A stretch of 55,154 nt of DNA from assembly GCA_023480885.1 (NCBI GenBank), contig JAMCWX010000007.1:1-55154 (forward strand), read 5' to 3'. The translations under genes were made by a program, and so were the position numbers. The notes under the pieces were generated by a model. The model searched no databases and had not been told where the DNA came from. It saw only the letters and a program-made list of their open reading frames with translations. Shown one piece after another: positions 15,900 through 23,690 of this stretch (its first letter is position 1; the number at the start of each line of letters is the position of its first letter). This DNA comes from Chloroflexota bacterium. Its GTDB lineage: Bacteria; Chloroflexota; UBA6077; FW602-bin22; JACPRP01.

Positions 15900-18800
15900 C
15901 AGGTTTCGAGCTCTCCTTTGTTGTCCAGACAGGGGTCCAGACTGGAGTCCAGTCTGGGCGGCGCCTCCCAGAGCGTATCCTCCAGGTTCGTGGCTGGTTC
16001 GATCTTCACCTGACCCTGGTACAGCCCGTGCACTGTCTTCTCCCAGTACGATGGCCTGTAGAATAGTTGCAGGAATCCCTTCCACGCCCCCACGCTCATA
16101 AACGCCCAGTAGAGCGGTGAAAGCAGCGCGTACTTCACCATTTCATAGTACTGGCGTCGCATGCACCCGGCGACGTTTCCGTAAGTGAAGGCGAAGTTGC
16201 CAAAGTAAAGGCCCAATGCACCTATGTAAAAGACCGGGCCAGGGAAGAGTTGCTGGATGACCCCCCAGCGCGTCAGAAACCACAGCGCCGTCAACAGCCA
16301 GTAGAACGGATTCATCAGAAATCCGAAGAAGGTGCCGCCGACGACCATGTTGAAGCTGAAGAACTGGTACGGACCAATCGCCCGCAGCAGCTTGATGGGA
16401 TGGCGCATGTGGACCAGGTACGTTTGGATGTATCCCTTGACCCAGCGTGAGCGCTGCCGAATCCAGTTGTATAGCTCGCTGTTGGCCTCCTCGTACGTCG
16501 TGGAGTCGATTATCGCCGTCTTCCAACCCGCCTTGAACATTCGCACGCCCAGGTCCGCGTCCTCGGTCACATTGAACGGGTCCCAGGCCCCCAAAGCCTG
16601 CAGGTGCGAAGTGCGGAAGTGATTGGAGGTGCCTCCCAACGGAACGGGTGAGTTGCTGGCGTCGAGACCAGGCATGAACAGGTCGAACCACATGGAATAC
16701 TCGGTCGTGAACCAGCGAGTCAACAGGTTCTGGTCGCGATTGTAGTAATTGAGCTTAGCCTGGATGCATCCTATCTTCGCGGGAGCCTTTCTAAAAGCCA
16801 CCAGCGCCTTCTTTAGTTGATCTCGATCCGGGATATCCTCGGCATCGTAGATCACGACAAACTCGCCCTGGGCGTGAATCAAGCCGTAGTTGCAGGCTTT
16901 CGGCTTGCCCTTCGGCGTCGAGTTTGGCACTATGACCACCTTGAAATGCGCTGGCAGTTGCTGGCCGCGCACGGCGGCGATCGTCTCCTCGTCGTCTCCT
17001 TCGAGCAGCAGTTTGACGTCGAGCTTGGCCTTGGGATAGTCCAGATTATCGATGGCCTTCAAGAGGTTAGGCAGCACTTCCACTTCGCGATAAAGCGGCA
17101 CCAGCACCGTGTAAACCGGCAGCGCACGGTCGTCCAAAGCCGCGACCTCTTCGCCTGAAACGTCCACCTCGAGGCTGTAAGCCAGCGCCTTGTAGACCAG
17201 GTAGAACTTATAAGCCGAGAAGCTGACGTAGAATATGGTGCTGAGAATCACCAGCGTCGAGAAGTAGGCCACCGGATTGAGAGCCACCAGTAAGGCCGAT
17301 ACGCCCAGAAACGCCAGGAAGAATATCTTCTGCCAGGTCGACAGCACCTTGATTGCCGATTCCTCGGGGTAGCGAAACACCAGGTCGTTGGCGCTGCGCC
17401 ACAGGTACTCGGAATGATAGACCCTCTCCAGCGCCCCCTCTATGTCTTCCTCGGTCGTGATCACTGGCTTGACGCGACAGCCTGTGGCACTCTCGACGGC
17501 CTCGATGGCCTCGACGTCGAGGGGGTTGCTCATGGCCAGCGTGATAGCGCTGTCCTCTCGATCCAAAGGTATGAGGCCGTGCTTGCGCGCGAGGCTTTCG
17601 GGCACGCTGCGGGCTACGTCTTCAGGTATGTCGATTCCCGACAGGCTGAAGTAAGGGATGTCTTGCTGCTGGGAAAGGCAGGCGACCATCTGTTCTTGAG
17701 TTACGTAGCCCAGGCTGATCAATGCCCTGCCCAGGCGCACGCCGGTGCGCCGGTGTAGCTCCAGGCCCTCTTCTAACTGGCGTCGATTTATCGCGTCGGC
17801 CTCGAGCAAAAGATCGCCCAGCGATTTGCGATTGAAAACCCGCCGTATCGCCTCGCTCACCTGAGCGCGCGTGCTGATCAGTGTCGAGATAGGACGGCCC
17901 AGTTGCTCCTGAATGGTGCGCCGTGTAGCTTCTTCCAGCGGATTCACGAAGGCGACGACGATCGCGTGTCCCTGGCGCCTGACGGGAATGGCGGCGAAGC
18001 TCCGCGCGTAGTTTTCGGGGAGAAGGCGAGCGACATCCGAATCGAGAGGTTCAGCCCATTGTAGCACCTCGCGCTGAATTCCTATGCCGTCGACGATTGA
18101 CACGGGAACCTGGCTGTAAGATAAATCGGCTTGCGGCAGCTTCAAATAATCGGCCATCGCCGCGGCCAATTGCTGGTCAGAAAGTAAGCCCAGTTCTGCC
18201 ACGGCTACATCGAAAGGCACGTCCGCTTGAAGCTGGCGATGCCAGACCTGAAGCAACTGATCGCGGGTCAGGAGCCCTTCCTTCACCAGGCTCTGCCCAA
18301 ACTCCCGCAATTCGTCGCTGATTCTCGAGATATCTGCCTCATACAGTCTCGTGACGGCCGTCCTGATGGCGTCTTCGCCTGCCAGAACTGCCCGAACTTG
18401 TAGCCCCGAGTATTCCGCCGCTGCCCGAAGGGCGGCCGCGTTTTGGGGCTCTGACGTCGCCACGGTCAGAAGCCGCCCCTCGCGATACAGGGGCACGAGT
18501 CCGTGCAGCGAAGCGACTTCCTCGGGAAGAATGCCAAGCGTCTGGGCTGGTGTGTTGTGTCGCGAGAGCGTCACAGATGGCAGCCGAAGCTGCAGTCCAA
18601 GCATCTCGGCCAGGCGTTCTTCGGTTATCAGACCCAGATCGAGCAAGCGCCTGCCCAGATACCCGCCGGCCCGACGCTGCAGCTCCAGGCCTTCCTGCAA
18701 TTGCTCGTGGTTAAGCCACCCACTTCTTGTCAAGTATTCGCCAAGCAGCGGACGTTTAGCGCTGAGATCGGCGTGAGAAACTTCGTAAACGCGGCTCAAG

Positions 18801-19942
18801 GCTTCTTCAAGCTCGGCCTCGCCGCAAATCACTGTCTGGACCGGCTGGCCGAACAAGACCTCTAGCAGTTTCTTTGTTTCGCCATCCGCCAGGTCGACCA
18901 TCGCCACAAGCACACCCTGCGGGAGTCTGCGAAACGCTACACACCGTCGGGCGCGGGCAATAGGCTCGGGGATCGCGGCAGCCACCGACCGATCGATGGG
19001 TATCTTCCCTACCCTCGCCACTTTGGTGTCGTGCAGGCGGGCGCGGGCCACGAGAATCTGAAGCTGGTTCACCTGGCCCAGGCGCAAGAGAACTTGCTCG
19101 ATAGGCTCGCCAGTTTGCACGCCGATTAGCTGGGCGGCTGCCACCTGGTCGCCGTCGACCGCGCGATCGCGAACCAGTTGCTCCCAAACGTTCTTGCCGT
19201 TCGACTTCCCTTTGCTTCCTGACGGACTGTAGACCCTCTCCTGCCCTCGCCGCGCTTCCGATGGCGTGCAGAGAGCAAGGCGTGGCTCGAGGCCAGTCAG
19301 GGTCTTGAGGTCGTCGAGCACGGCTGGCGGTGGTAGGCCAGGGCTCGCCACCACCATTTCGCCGTCGATAGGGAACACCGCGATCAGTTGCCAGCGTTCC
19401 GCCAAATCGTGGGGTATCAGGTGGCCGAACGCGGGAACGATCCTGTAATTATCCAGGCGTATCCGCGGCAGATGAAAGGCCAATCCCAGAGCCTCGACGT
19501 AGTCTTCCTCGGCCAACACGTCGTCCCACAAGCCTGCTCTGGCCTCGGTCGCCAGATGCCTTCTTTCCAGCGCCGCGATCTGAAGAGGTGTCAGAAAGCC
19601 TGTTTCACGCAGCACGGAGATGGCGGCGGGCCACACGTTCGGGGATTCCTCGGAGGTCAGAAAACGGTTCAGCGCGGCGTCTATCTCGGTGCCGCTGCTC
19701 AGCACGATTCGAATTTCGCAGGCCATCAGGCGGCGCAGTTCCGCGAGCGCTTCGGCATCCTGGGTATCTGCCATGGCCACGGTCAGAACATCGCCGTGTC
19801 GAACCAGGGGAACTATCTTGTGTGCGCGCGCAAACGATTCAGGTACGAGGCGTGCGAGGTGTGGACTGGCCGCGTGATAACTGATGGGCGCGTAGATCGG
19901 CTGGGCAGAGACTTCGGCGTCTTCGTCAAGTTGGCGCATCAT
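15899..19942 (-). CDS. Multi-MshEN (GspE_N) repeat / GT2 polysaccharide synthase fusion
   Basis: 1347 residues. Six tandem GspE_N-like modules fill residues 1-850; the motif [VIL]P-x2-x-A-R-x-h recurs at about 33, 176, 324, 472, 641 and 780. Three modules (399-451, 547-599, 707-759) each contain two 24-residue MshEN motifs separated by exactly five residues, the c-di-GMP-binding layout of MshE. After two membrane helices (870-918) comes a BcsA-like GT2 domain: LVPLYRE 948, EGDDEE 981, DAED 1033, TED 1126 and QRSRW 1163. Four or more further helices end the protein. No PilZ domain is present. E. coli NfrB is a known GT2-MshEN protein controlled by c-di-GMP. Polymer identity is unknown. Confidence 0.85.
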   Translation of the reverse strand: MMRQLDEDAEVSAQPIYAPISYHAASPHLARLVPESFARAHKIVPLVRHGDVLTVAMADTQDAEALAELRRLMACEIRIVLSSGTEIDAALNRFLTSEESPNVWPAAISVLRETGFLTPLQIAALERRHLATEARAGLWDDVLAEEDYVEALGLAFHLPRIRLDNYRIVPAFGHLIPHDLAERWQLIAVFPIDGEMVVASPGLPPPAVLDDLKTLTGLEPRLALCTPSEARRGQERVYSPSGSKGKSNGKNVWEQLVRDRAVDGDQVAAAQLIGVQTGEPIEQVLLRLGQVNQLQILVARARLHDTKVARVGKIPIDRSVAAAIPEPIARARRCVAFRRLPQGVLVAMVDLADGETKKLLEVLFGQPVQTVICGEAELEEALSRVYEVSHADLSAKRPLLGEYLTRSGWLNHEQLQEGLELQRRAGGYLGRRLLDLGLITEERLAEMLGLQLRLPSVTLSRHNTPAQTLGILPEEVASLHGLVPLYREGRLLTVATSEPQNAAALRAAAEYSGLQVRAVLAGEDAIRTAVTRLYEADISRISDELREFGQSLVKEGLLTRDQLLQVWHRQLQADVPFDVAVAELGLLSDQQLAAAMADYLKLPQADLSYSQVPVSIVDGIGIQREVLQWAEPLDSDVARLLPENYARSFAAIPVRRQGHAIVVAFVNPLEEATRRTIQEQLGRPISTLISTRAQVSEAIRRVFNRKSLGDLLLEADAINRRQLEEGLELHRRTGVRLGRALISLGYVTQEQMVACLSQQQDIPYFSLSGIDIPEDVARSVPESLARKHGLIPLDREDSAITLAMSNPLDVEAIEAVESATGCRVKPVITTEEDIEGALERVYHSEYLWRSANDLVFRYPEESAIKVLSTWQKIFFLAFLGVSALLVALNPVAYFSTLVILSTIFYVSFSAYKFYLVYKALAYSLEVDVSGEEVAALDDRALPVYTVLVPLYREVEVLPNLLKAIDNLDYPKAKLDVKLLLEGDDEETIAAVRGQQLPAHFKVVIVPNSTPKGKPKACNYGLIHAQGEFVVIYDAEDIPDRDQLKKALVAFRKAPAKIGCIQAKLNYYNRDQNLLTRWFTTEYSMWFDLFMPGLDASNSPVPLGGTSNHFRTSHLQALGAWDPFNVTEDADLGVRMFKAGWKTAIIDSTTYEEANSELYNWIRQRSRWVKGYIQTYLVHMRHPIKLLRAIGPYQFFSFNMVVGGTFFGFLMNPFYWLLTALWFLTRWGVIQQLFPGPVFYIGALGLYFGNFAFTYGNVAGCMRRQYYEMVKYALLSPLYWAFMSVGAWKGFLQLFYRPSYWEKTVHGLYQGQVKIEPATNLEDTLWEAPPRLDSSLDPCLDNKGELET

Positions 19943-19944
19943 CG

Positions 19945-20211
19945 TTATTTCACGTCGATTCGGCGGCGAGCCAGCAACTTACGAATTGGTCGACGGAGGT
20001 CAAGTGCCATGTATGCCAGTATGAAGGCTATCAAGAGCACCAACGAGATGGTCAGGTAGCCAGTGAAAACGCCGAGGAACAGCAATATCCACACGAAGAT
20101 GACGAGGGAAATGCGCACGAGCATCCAGAGGAGGCCGATCGCATCGAGACCTCTTTCGACCGACCATCTGTCCGCGTGGTGTCTGGCGCGCTGCTCGACC
20201 CATTTACGCAC
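19945..20211 (-). CDS. Small two-helix membrane protein of the synthase locus
   Basis: 88 residues with two adjacent hydrophobic helices (about 26-45 and 50-68) between basic ends, finishing DLRRPIRKLLARRRIDVK. I do not recognise a family. It starts at GTG 20211 with GAGAGG upstream and stops three bases before the 1347-residue synthase, so it is almost certainly cotranslated with it. By position it could be a small accessory subunit of the synthase. The true identity is unknown. Confidence 0.7.
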   Translation of the reverse strand: MRKWVEQRARHHADRWSVERGLDAIGLLWMLVRISLVIFVWILLFLGVFTGYLTISLVLLIAFILAYMALDLRRPIRKLLARRRIDVK

Positions 20212-20292
20212 GATACGATACCTCTCGTGACCTTGCCGTTTTACGCGATGCTAACCTCGGACGTTGGGAAGGCCGGAAGCCTCCATCTCCGA

Positions 20293-21078
20293 TCAGTCGA
20301 GCATCGATGCTTCCAGAACCTTGTTCTCTTCCAAATCAAGCTTGAGCTCGATGCTGCTCGCGCTGCGAGATACGACCCTGGGCCTGAACTGAACGAGGTT
20401 TTCGAGGCGCTCCTCCAGTGGAACAGCCCCGTCGTACTGCACGACCTGATAAAGCGTGCCACGATGAAAACGTCGAACCTTGGCGCTGCGGACCCCGTCG
20501 AGCTCTTCCACGGCTTTTTGAAAGGCCGCCAGCGAGCGGAAGCTGCCAAATGGCGACACGACAAGGCCGACCGATCCCAGCGCCAGAGGAATCTCGAAGC
20601 TCGCCGGATCGACGATCGTCTCCGAGCTGGGTTTGGAGGCGGGCCTGCGTTCTCGCGCACGGGCACGGTCAAATGCCTCGTCGCCTGCCTTATAGATGCT
20701 GCTGCCATCGAAGGTGGGGGCAGCAGGTTCGACGCCGACCTGTCGCAACACTGAGGTAGACGCGGCGGCTGTCTCGCAAGCTTCCTCGAGTGCTCTCAGC
20801 GCATCCTCAAGCTGCCTCGACAGAAGGCGAATCTCCTCGGTCCTTCTCTGCGCTTTGGCGTTGAGCGGCGTGCCCTCTACAGTCCACGCCTGCTCGATGC
20901 GAGCCGCATCTTGTTCGGCAGCCGTCATGATTTCTATGGCTTGCTGCTTCGCCTGCTCGATCAAGCGCTGGCATTCTTCCTGGGCGGCGCTCATTATTTG
21001 CCGAACCCCTCGTTCAGTCGATTCTTTCAGTTGCTCGGCCACACGAGCCAAGTCTGTCGATAGCTCTTCGTTCGTCAT
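20293..21078 (-). CDS. Coiled-coil protein with C-terminal ferredoxin-like domain
   Basis: 261 residues without signal peptide or membrane helix. Residues 1-115 form long Glu/Gln/Ala-rich helices (STERGVRQIMSAAQEECQRL and on) expected to be coiled coil, reminiscent of DivIVA-like or ATP synthase b-like helices. A Pro/Arg-rich linker follows. Residues 170-258 look like an alpha-beta ferredoxin-like domain (LVVSPFGSFRSLAAFQKAVE, then DGVRSAKVRRFHRGTLY). It is 81 bases upstream of the small membrane gene in the same direction and is probably the first gene of the locus. It may organise the synthase or bind a ligand; no function can be assigned. Confidence 0.7.
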   Translation of the reverse strand: MTNEELSTDLARVAEQLKESTERGVRQIMSAAQEECQRLIEQAKQQAIEIMTAAEQDAARIEQAWTVEGTPLNAKAQRRTEEIRLLSRQLEDALRALEEACETAAASTSVLRQVGVEPAAPTFDGSSIYKAGDEAFDRARARERRPASKPSSETIVDPASFEIPLALGSVGLVVSPFGSFRSLAAFQKAVEELDGVRSAKVRRFHRGTLYQVVQYDGAVPLEERLENLVQFRPRVVSRSASSIELKLDLEENKVLEASMLD

Positions 21079-21545
21079 CGCGTTACCTGCCTGCTCTGGC
21101 CAGGGTAGACATGCGCTTCAGATACAGCCGGGACTATACGAACAATTGCGGGAGTGTGGGCACGGAGTCCCGCGGTGGGCTGAAGCCCCCGCTAAGTCAA
21201 CAAAGCCCCGCTGTGGTTGGGGGGCGGCGCAACCCAGCCCGCTTGAGCGGGCTTCGTTGGGTCAGCGCGCTCGCTTAGGCGGCGCGCGTGGCTTGCGCCG
21301 GCTTGTTCCCCATCTTGCCTGATGTGGCCAGTATATCATGAACAGGCAGCCAAGGTCAAGCCACCTTTTCTGGAGTTTATCCATAGGACCAGAGTAAACT
21401 CCATATCTTTTCGGCCGGGCGAGCGTTCAAGAGCAGTATTCTCAACTTACTCACAAATGGTGACCTTGGTTACATTGGCCTGCTGTCTGTTCGGATATAG
21501 TGGCCAAGAAGGAATTCGAAAAGCTGAATTTGGTCTACTCGGGTA
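21079..21545. repeat. Intergenic palindrome cluster (no gene)
   Basis: The gap holds no credible gene. Palindromes are GGGC-TGAA-GCCC (21177-21188, inside a longer GC-rich arm), AGCCCGC-TTGA-GCGGGCT (21236-21253), GCGCGC/GCGCGC across 21265-21287, and GGAGTTTA/TAAACTCC (21372-21379 and 21395-21402). The first shares its TGAA loop with the copy at 10856-10869 while the arm sequence differs, as expected for a dispersed structure-conserved repeat. The AT-rich last part leads into the rubrerythrin promoter. Confidence 0.5.
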
Positions 21546-21590
21546 TTGACAACGCGCTGAAAAGGTGATATTCTGCGAATAGAAACTATT
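21546..21590 (+). promoter_or_regulatory. Promoter and candidate Fur/PerR operator of the rubrerythrin operon
   Basis: TTGACA at 21546-21551 and TATTCT at 21569-21574 are 17 bases apart. Over the expected start of transcription lies AATAG-AAA-CTATT (21578-21590), a perfect 5-base inverted repeat. A further CTATT follows at 21592-21596. The second gene of the operon is a Fur-family regulator, so autoregulation at this site is plausible. AGGAGG at 21601-21606 serves the GTG start. Confidence 0.6.
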
Positions 21591-21612
21591 ACTATTTAGT
21601 AGGAGGATTCCA

Positions 21613-22041
21613 GTGGCGCTTGAACTGATCAACGAGAACAAGATCGGCGAAGCTAAGGGCACGGCAGTGGAGGAGGATGTGCTGAGGAACTTCCAGGGCG
21701 AGACCAGCGAAGTCGGGCTGTACCTGGCCATGTCCTGGCAGGCTCAGCGCGAGGGCTACGGCGAGATAGCCGAGGCTTTGAAGTCCATCGCACTCGACGA
21801 GGCGCAGCACGCTGTACGTTATGCCGTCCTAAATGGTATGATCTCTAGCAACACGAAAGAAAACCTTGAAAAAATGCTAGTCGGCGAGCAAATGGCCAAC
21901 AAAGCCAAGCGGGAGGCGGCGGTGAGGGCAAGGGACGCGGCGGGTGACGAAACCCACGAGGTCTTCGACGATACCAGCCGTGACGAAGCCCGCCACGCGA
22001 GAACGCTCGACGGACTGCTAAAGCGCTATTTCGGAGGGTGA
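21613..22041 (+). CDS. Rubrerythrin-like ferritin-fold protein
   Basis: 142 residues of four-helix di-iron fold without the C-terminal rubredoxin domain. Likely iron ligands are Glu in AVEEDVL (about 19-20), Glu in NFQGETSEVGLY, the DEAQH motif and the C-terminal DEARH motif. Rubrerythrins reduce hydrogen peroxide in anaerobes and microaerophiles, and lack of rubredoxin means an external electron donor is needed. Start GTG at 21613 follows AGGAGG. It is seven bases upstream of a Fur-family gene, which points to peroxide- or iron-responsive control. Confidence 0.88.
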   Translation: MALELINENKIGEAKGTAVEEDVLRNFQGETSEVGLYLAMSWQAQREGYGEIAEALKSIALDEAQHAVRYAVLNGMISSNTKENLEKMLVGEQMANKAKREAAVRARDAAGDETHEVFDDTSRDEARHARTLDGLLKRYFGG

Positions 22042-22048
22042 TGTAGGC

Positions 22049-22456
22049 ATGACTGGCGGACGAGAAGGCATCAGGCTGAGACGAAGCAAGCAGCGTGAGG
22101 TGATTTTGGAGGAGTTGAGGAAGCTGAAAACTCATCCGCGTAGCGATGAGCTCTATACTCTCGTCCGCCAGCGGCTGCCGCACGTGAGCCTGGGGACCGT
22201 ATATCGAAACCTCGATCGTTTGCAGGGTGAGGGGACGGCGGTGGAGATCTATTGTGGAGACTTCGTCCGCTACGATGGCAACGTGTCTCCACACGATCAC
22301 TTTATGTGTCGTGTCTGTCGTCGGGTCTGGGACTTCGACGCCAGACACGGCGACAGTCCAGGCGTTCCGGCGGAAAGCGAGAATCAGGCGGGATTTCAAG
22401 TCGAGAGTCAATACACCATGTTCCTGGGCCTTTGCCCAGATTGTGCGGCCAGTTAG
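22049..22456 (+). CDS. Fur-family regulator (PerR-like)
   Basis: 135 residues. A winged helix includes VSLGTVYRNLDRL (46-58). The metal site PHDHFMC has H82 and H84, and the structural zinc cysteines are C87/C90 and C129/C132. Within the Fur family the peroxide sensor PerR is the natural guess because the gene follows rubrerythrin, but Fur, Zur and PerR cannot be separated on sequence alone. Start ATG at 22049 with GGAGGG in the end of the upstream gene. Confidence 0.88.
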   Translation: MTGGREGIRLRRSKQREVILEELRKLKTHPRSDELYTLVRQRLPHVSLGTVYRNLDRLQGEGTAVEIYCGDFVRYDGNVSPHDHFMCRVCRRVWDFDARHGDSPGVPAESENQAGFQVESQYTMFLGLCPDCAAS

Positions 22457-22504
22457 AAGGTTGCGGCCAGGGCTGCGGGCAGACTAGAAAGCGAGGTAAA
22501 CAAA

Positions 22505-22699
22505 ATGTGCAAGATCAATCCTGTGACCAAGGGCAACATCGAAGAGGCCAAGTCTGGCCTGTTAAAGCGAATGGCAAATCCGAATCTGACCCACGAGCAG
22601 CTTCTCGTTCTGATGGAGCAATACGATTACATCGTCAACAATGTCCGCGAGCGGGCCGGTTACGACCCCGCGAGCGCGGCGCAGGGGCGCGCTAACTAG
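22505..22699 (+). CDS. Small hypothetical protein
   Basis: 64 residues beginning MCKINPVTKG, mostly helical (EQLLVLMEQYDYIVNNVRER), with one Cys and no membrane segment. I do not recognise it. GAGG at 22493-22496 stands seven or eight bases from the ATG, and the gene follows the Fur-family gene by 48 bases in the same direction, so it may belong to the oxidative-stress operon. The TAG stop lies at the edge of the inverted repeat at 22698-22785. Confidence 0.6.
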   Translation: MCKINPVTKGNIEEAKSGLLKRMANPNLTHEQLLVLMEQYDYIVNNVRERAGYDPASAAQGRAN

Positions 22700-22785
22700 T
22701 TTTCGGTGCGAAATACCGTCTCCGTAGTGGCGTACGTCCCTGTCCGCCGGGGGTAGGGTAAAGCGCCCATTTTGCACCGGAAACT
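22698..22785. repeat. Short element with 17-base terminal inverted repeats
   Basis: Arms at 22698-22714 and 22769-22785 match at 15 of 17 positions (AGTTTTCGGTGCG against AGTTTCCGGTGCA). They enclose 54 bases between two convergent genes. The loop is too long and the ends lack a T-run for an ordinary terminator. It could be a small mobile remnant or a large bidirectional hairpin. Confidence 0.45.
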
Positions 22786-22800
22786 AACAAGGCGTGGCGG

Positions 22801-23187
22801 TTAACTTCTAGCCGCGCCGGCCTTCTCCTTGCTCCTGAAGTCCTCGATGGCCCTGTGCAGGGCATCGGCGGCCAGGTTCGAGCAGTGCATCTTCTGGGTG
22901 GGCAGACCGCCCAGCGCCTCAGCTACCGCCTTATTCGAGATAGCCAGAGCCTCGTCGAGCGTCTTGCCCTTGACCATCTCCGTGACCATGCTGCTGGTGG
23001 CTATGGCAGCGCCGCAGCCGAACGTCTTGAACTTGACGTCCTCGATAATCCCGTCCTTGACCTTGATGTATATCTTCATAATATCGCCGCAAACGGGATT
23101 CCCTTCAGTTCCCACACCATCCGCGTCAGGAATCTCCCCCACGTTGCGTGGATTGCTGAAGTGGTCCATAACCAGATCGCTATACAT
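22801..23187 (-). CDS. iscU: Iron-sulfur cluster scaffold, IscU/NifU N-terminal type
   Basis: 128 residues, the length of an IscU-type scaffold. The three cluster cysteines are C33 (GNPVCGD), C58 (FGCGAA) and C102 (MHCSNLA), and the conserved Asp follows C33. It assembles [2Fe-2S]/[4Fe-4S] clusters for transfer to apoproteins. No iscS, hscA or SUF genes flank it, so the sulfur donor must be elsewhere. Start ATG at 23187 has GAGGTG upstream. A consensus promoter with a palindromic operator lies at 23243-23296. Confidence 0.93.
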   Translation of the reverse strand: MYSDLVMDHFSNPRNVGEIPDADGVGTEGNPVCGDIMKIYIKVKDGIIEDVKFKTFGCGAAIATSSMVTEMVKGKTLDEALAISNKAVAEALGGLPTQKMHCSNLAADALHRAIEDFRSKEKAGAARS

Positions 23188-23242
23188 ATCGGTTCACACC
23201 TCGCTCATTCTGCAGGCTGGCCGTGGGAGCCCCCCGACCGCT

Positions 23243-23296
23243 AATTCCGAGTACTTTACTTGGGATTATTATATCTACAGAACGACGGCGTGTCAA
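23243..23296 (-). promoter_or_regulatory. Consensus promoter with Rrf2/IscR-like operator before iscU
   Basis: On the minus strand TTGACA (23291-23296), a 17-base spacer and TATAAT (23268-23273) form a perfect consensus promoter. Immediately downstream, over the start of transcription, is a 25-base palindrome: AATTCCGAGTA (23243-23253) and TACTTGGGATT (23257-23267), arms matching at 9 of 11. The CC-x-AGTA / TACT-x-GG pattern is like operators of Rrf2-family regulators (IscR, CymR), which commonly control cluster-assembly genes. No regulator gene is adjacent. Confidence 0.7.
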
Positions 23297-23381
23297 CTCT
23301 TTTTCAACTGGAAGGGCAGAGCATCCAGGTAACCCTCCATGGCAGGGTGATGGCGCACCTGGTGCCCCACCGCCCAATGCC

Positions 23382-23539
23382 CTCACTTCGGGCGACCTGA
23401 AGCGGGCGATCGCCCGCGCACATCAGCTGATGGCCAGGGTCGGCGAGCACATCACCGAGCCTATCGACTCCTCCACCCTGATGCAGGAGGAGCGCCGGTG
23501 ATCGTCGACGCCAGCGTATGGGTTAGCTACCTCATTCCA
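23382..23539 (+). pseudogene. Remnant of a VapBC-like toxin-antitoxin pair
   Basis: A C-terminal antitoxin fragment (DLKRAIARAHQLMARVGEHI, then EPIDSSTLMQEERR) overlaps by GTGA a reading frame starting VIVDASVWVSYLIP, the typical first strand of a PIN-domain VapC toxin with its first catalytic Asp. The frame loses similarity after 14 codons and soon stops. No start for the antitoxin is visible. The pair seems destroyed by deletion or insertion; the rest of the 23.3-23.7 kb gap shows nothing else. Confidence 0.45.
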
Positions 23540-23690
23540 CTCCCCCTCCAACCTTCTCCTGTCCTAACCACCGCTCGGTGCTGGTCTACTGCATTGGACC
23601 CCTTGTCTCCAAATGTCTGACAGCAGATAGGGAGTCGATCCCGTCTGCTTCATCACGTGGGCACTCGTTAGCAAGTTACCCCACGCTACC

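Noticed and set aside
15900-16085. Longer N-terminus (62 codons) for the GT-C protein
   Set aside because: It overlaps the conserved C-terminus of the GT2 gene in another frame; the ATGA overlap gives a natural start.
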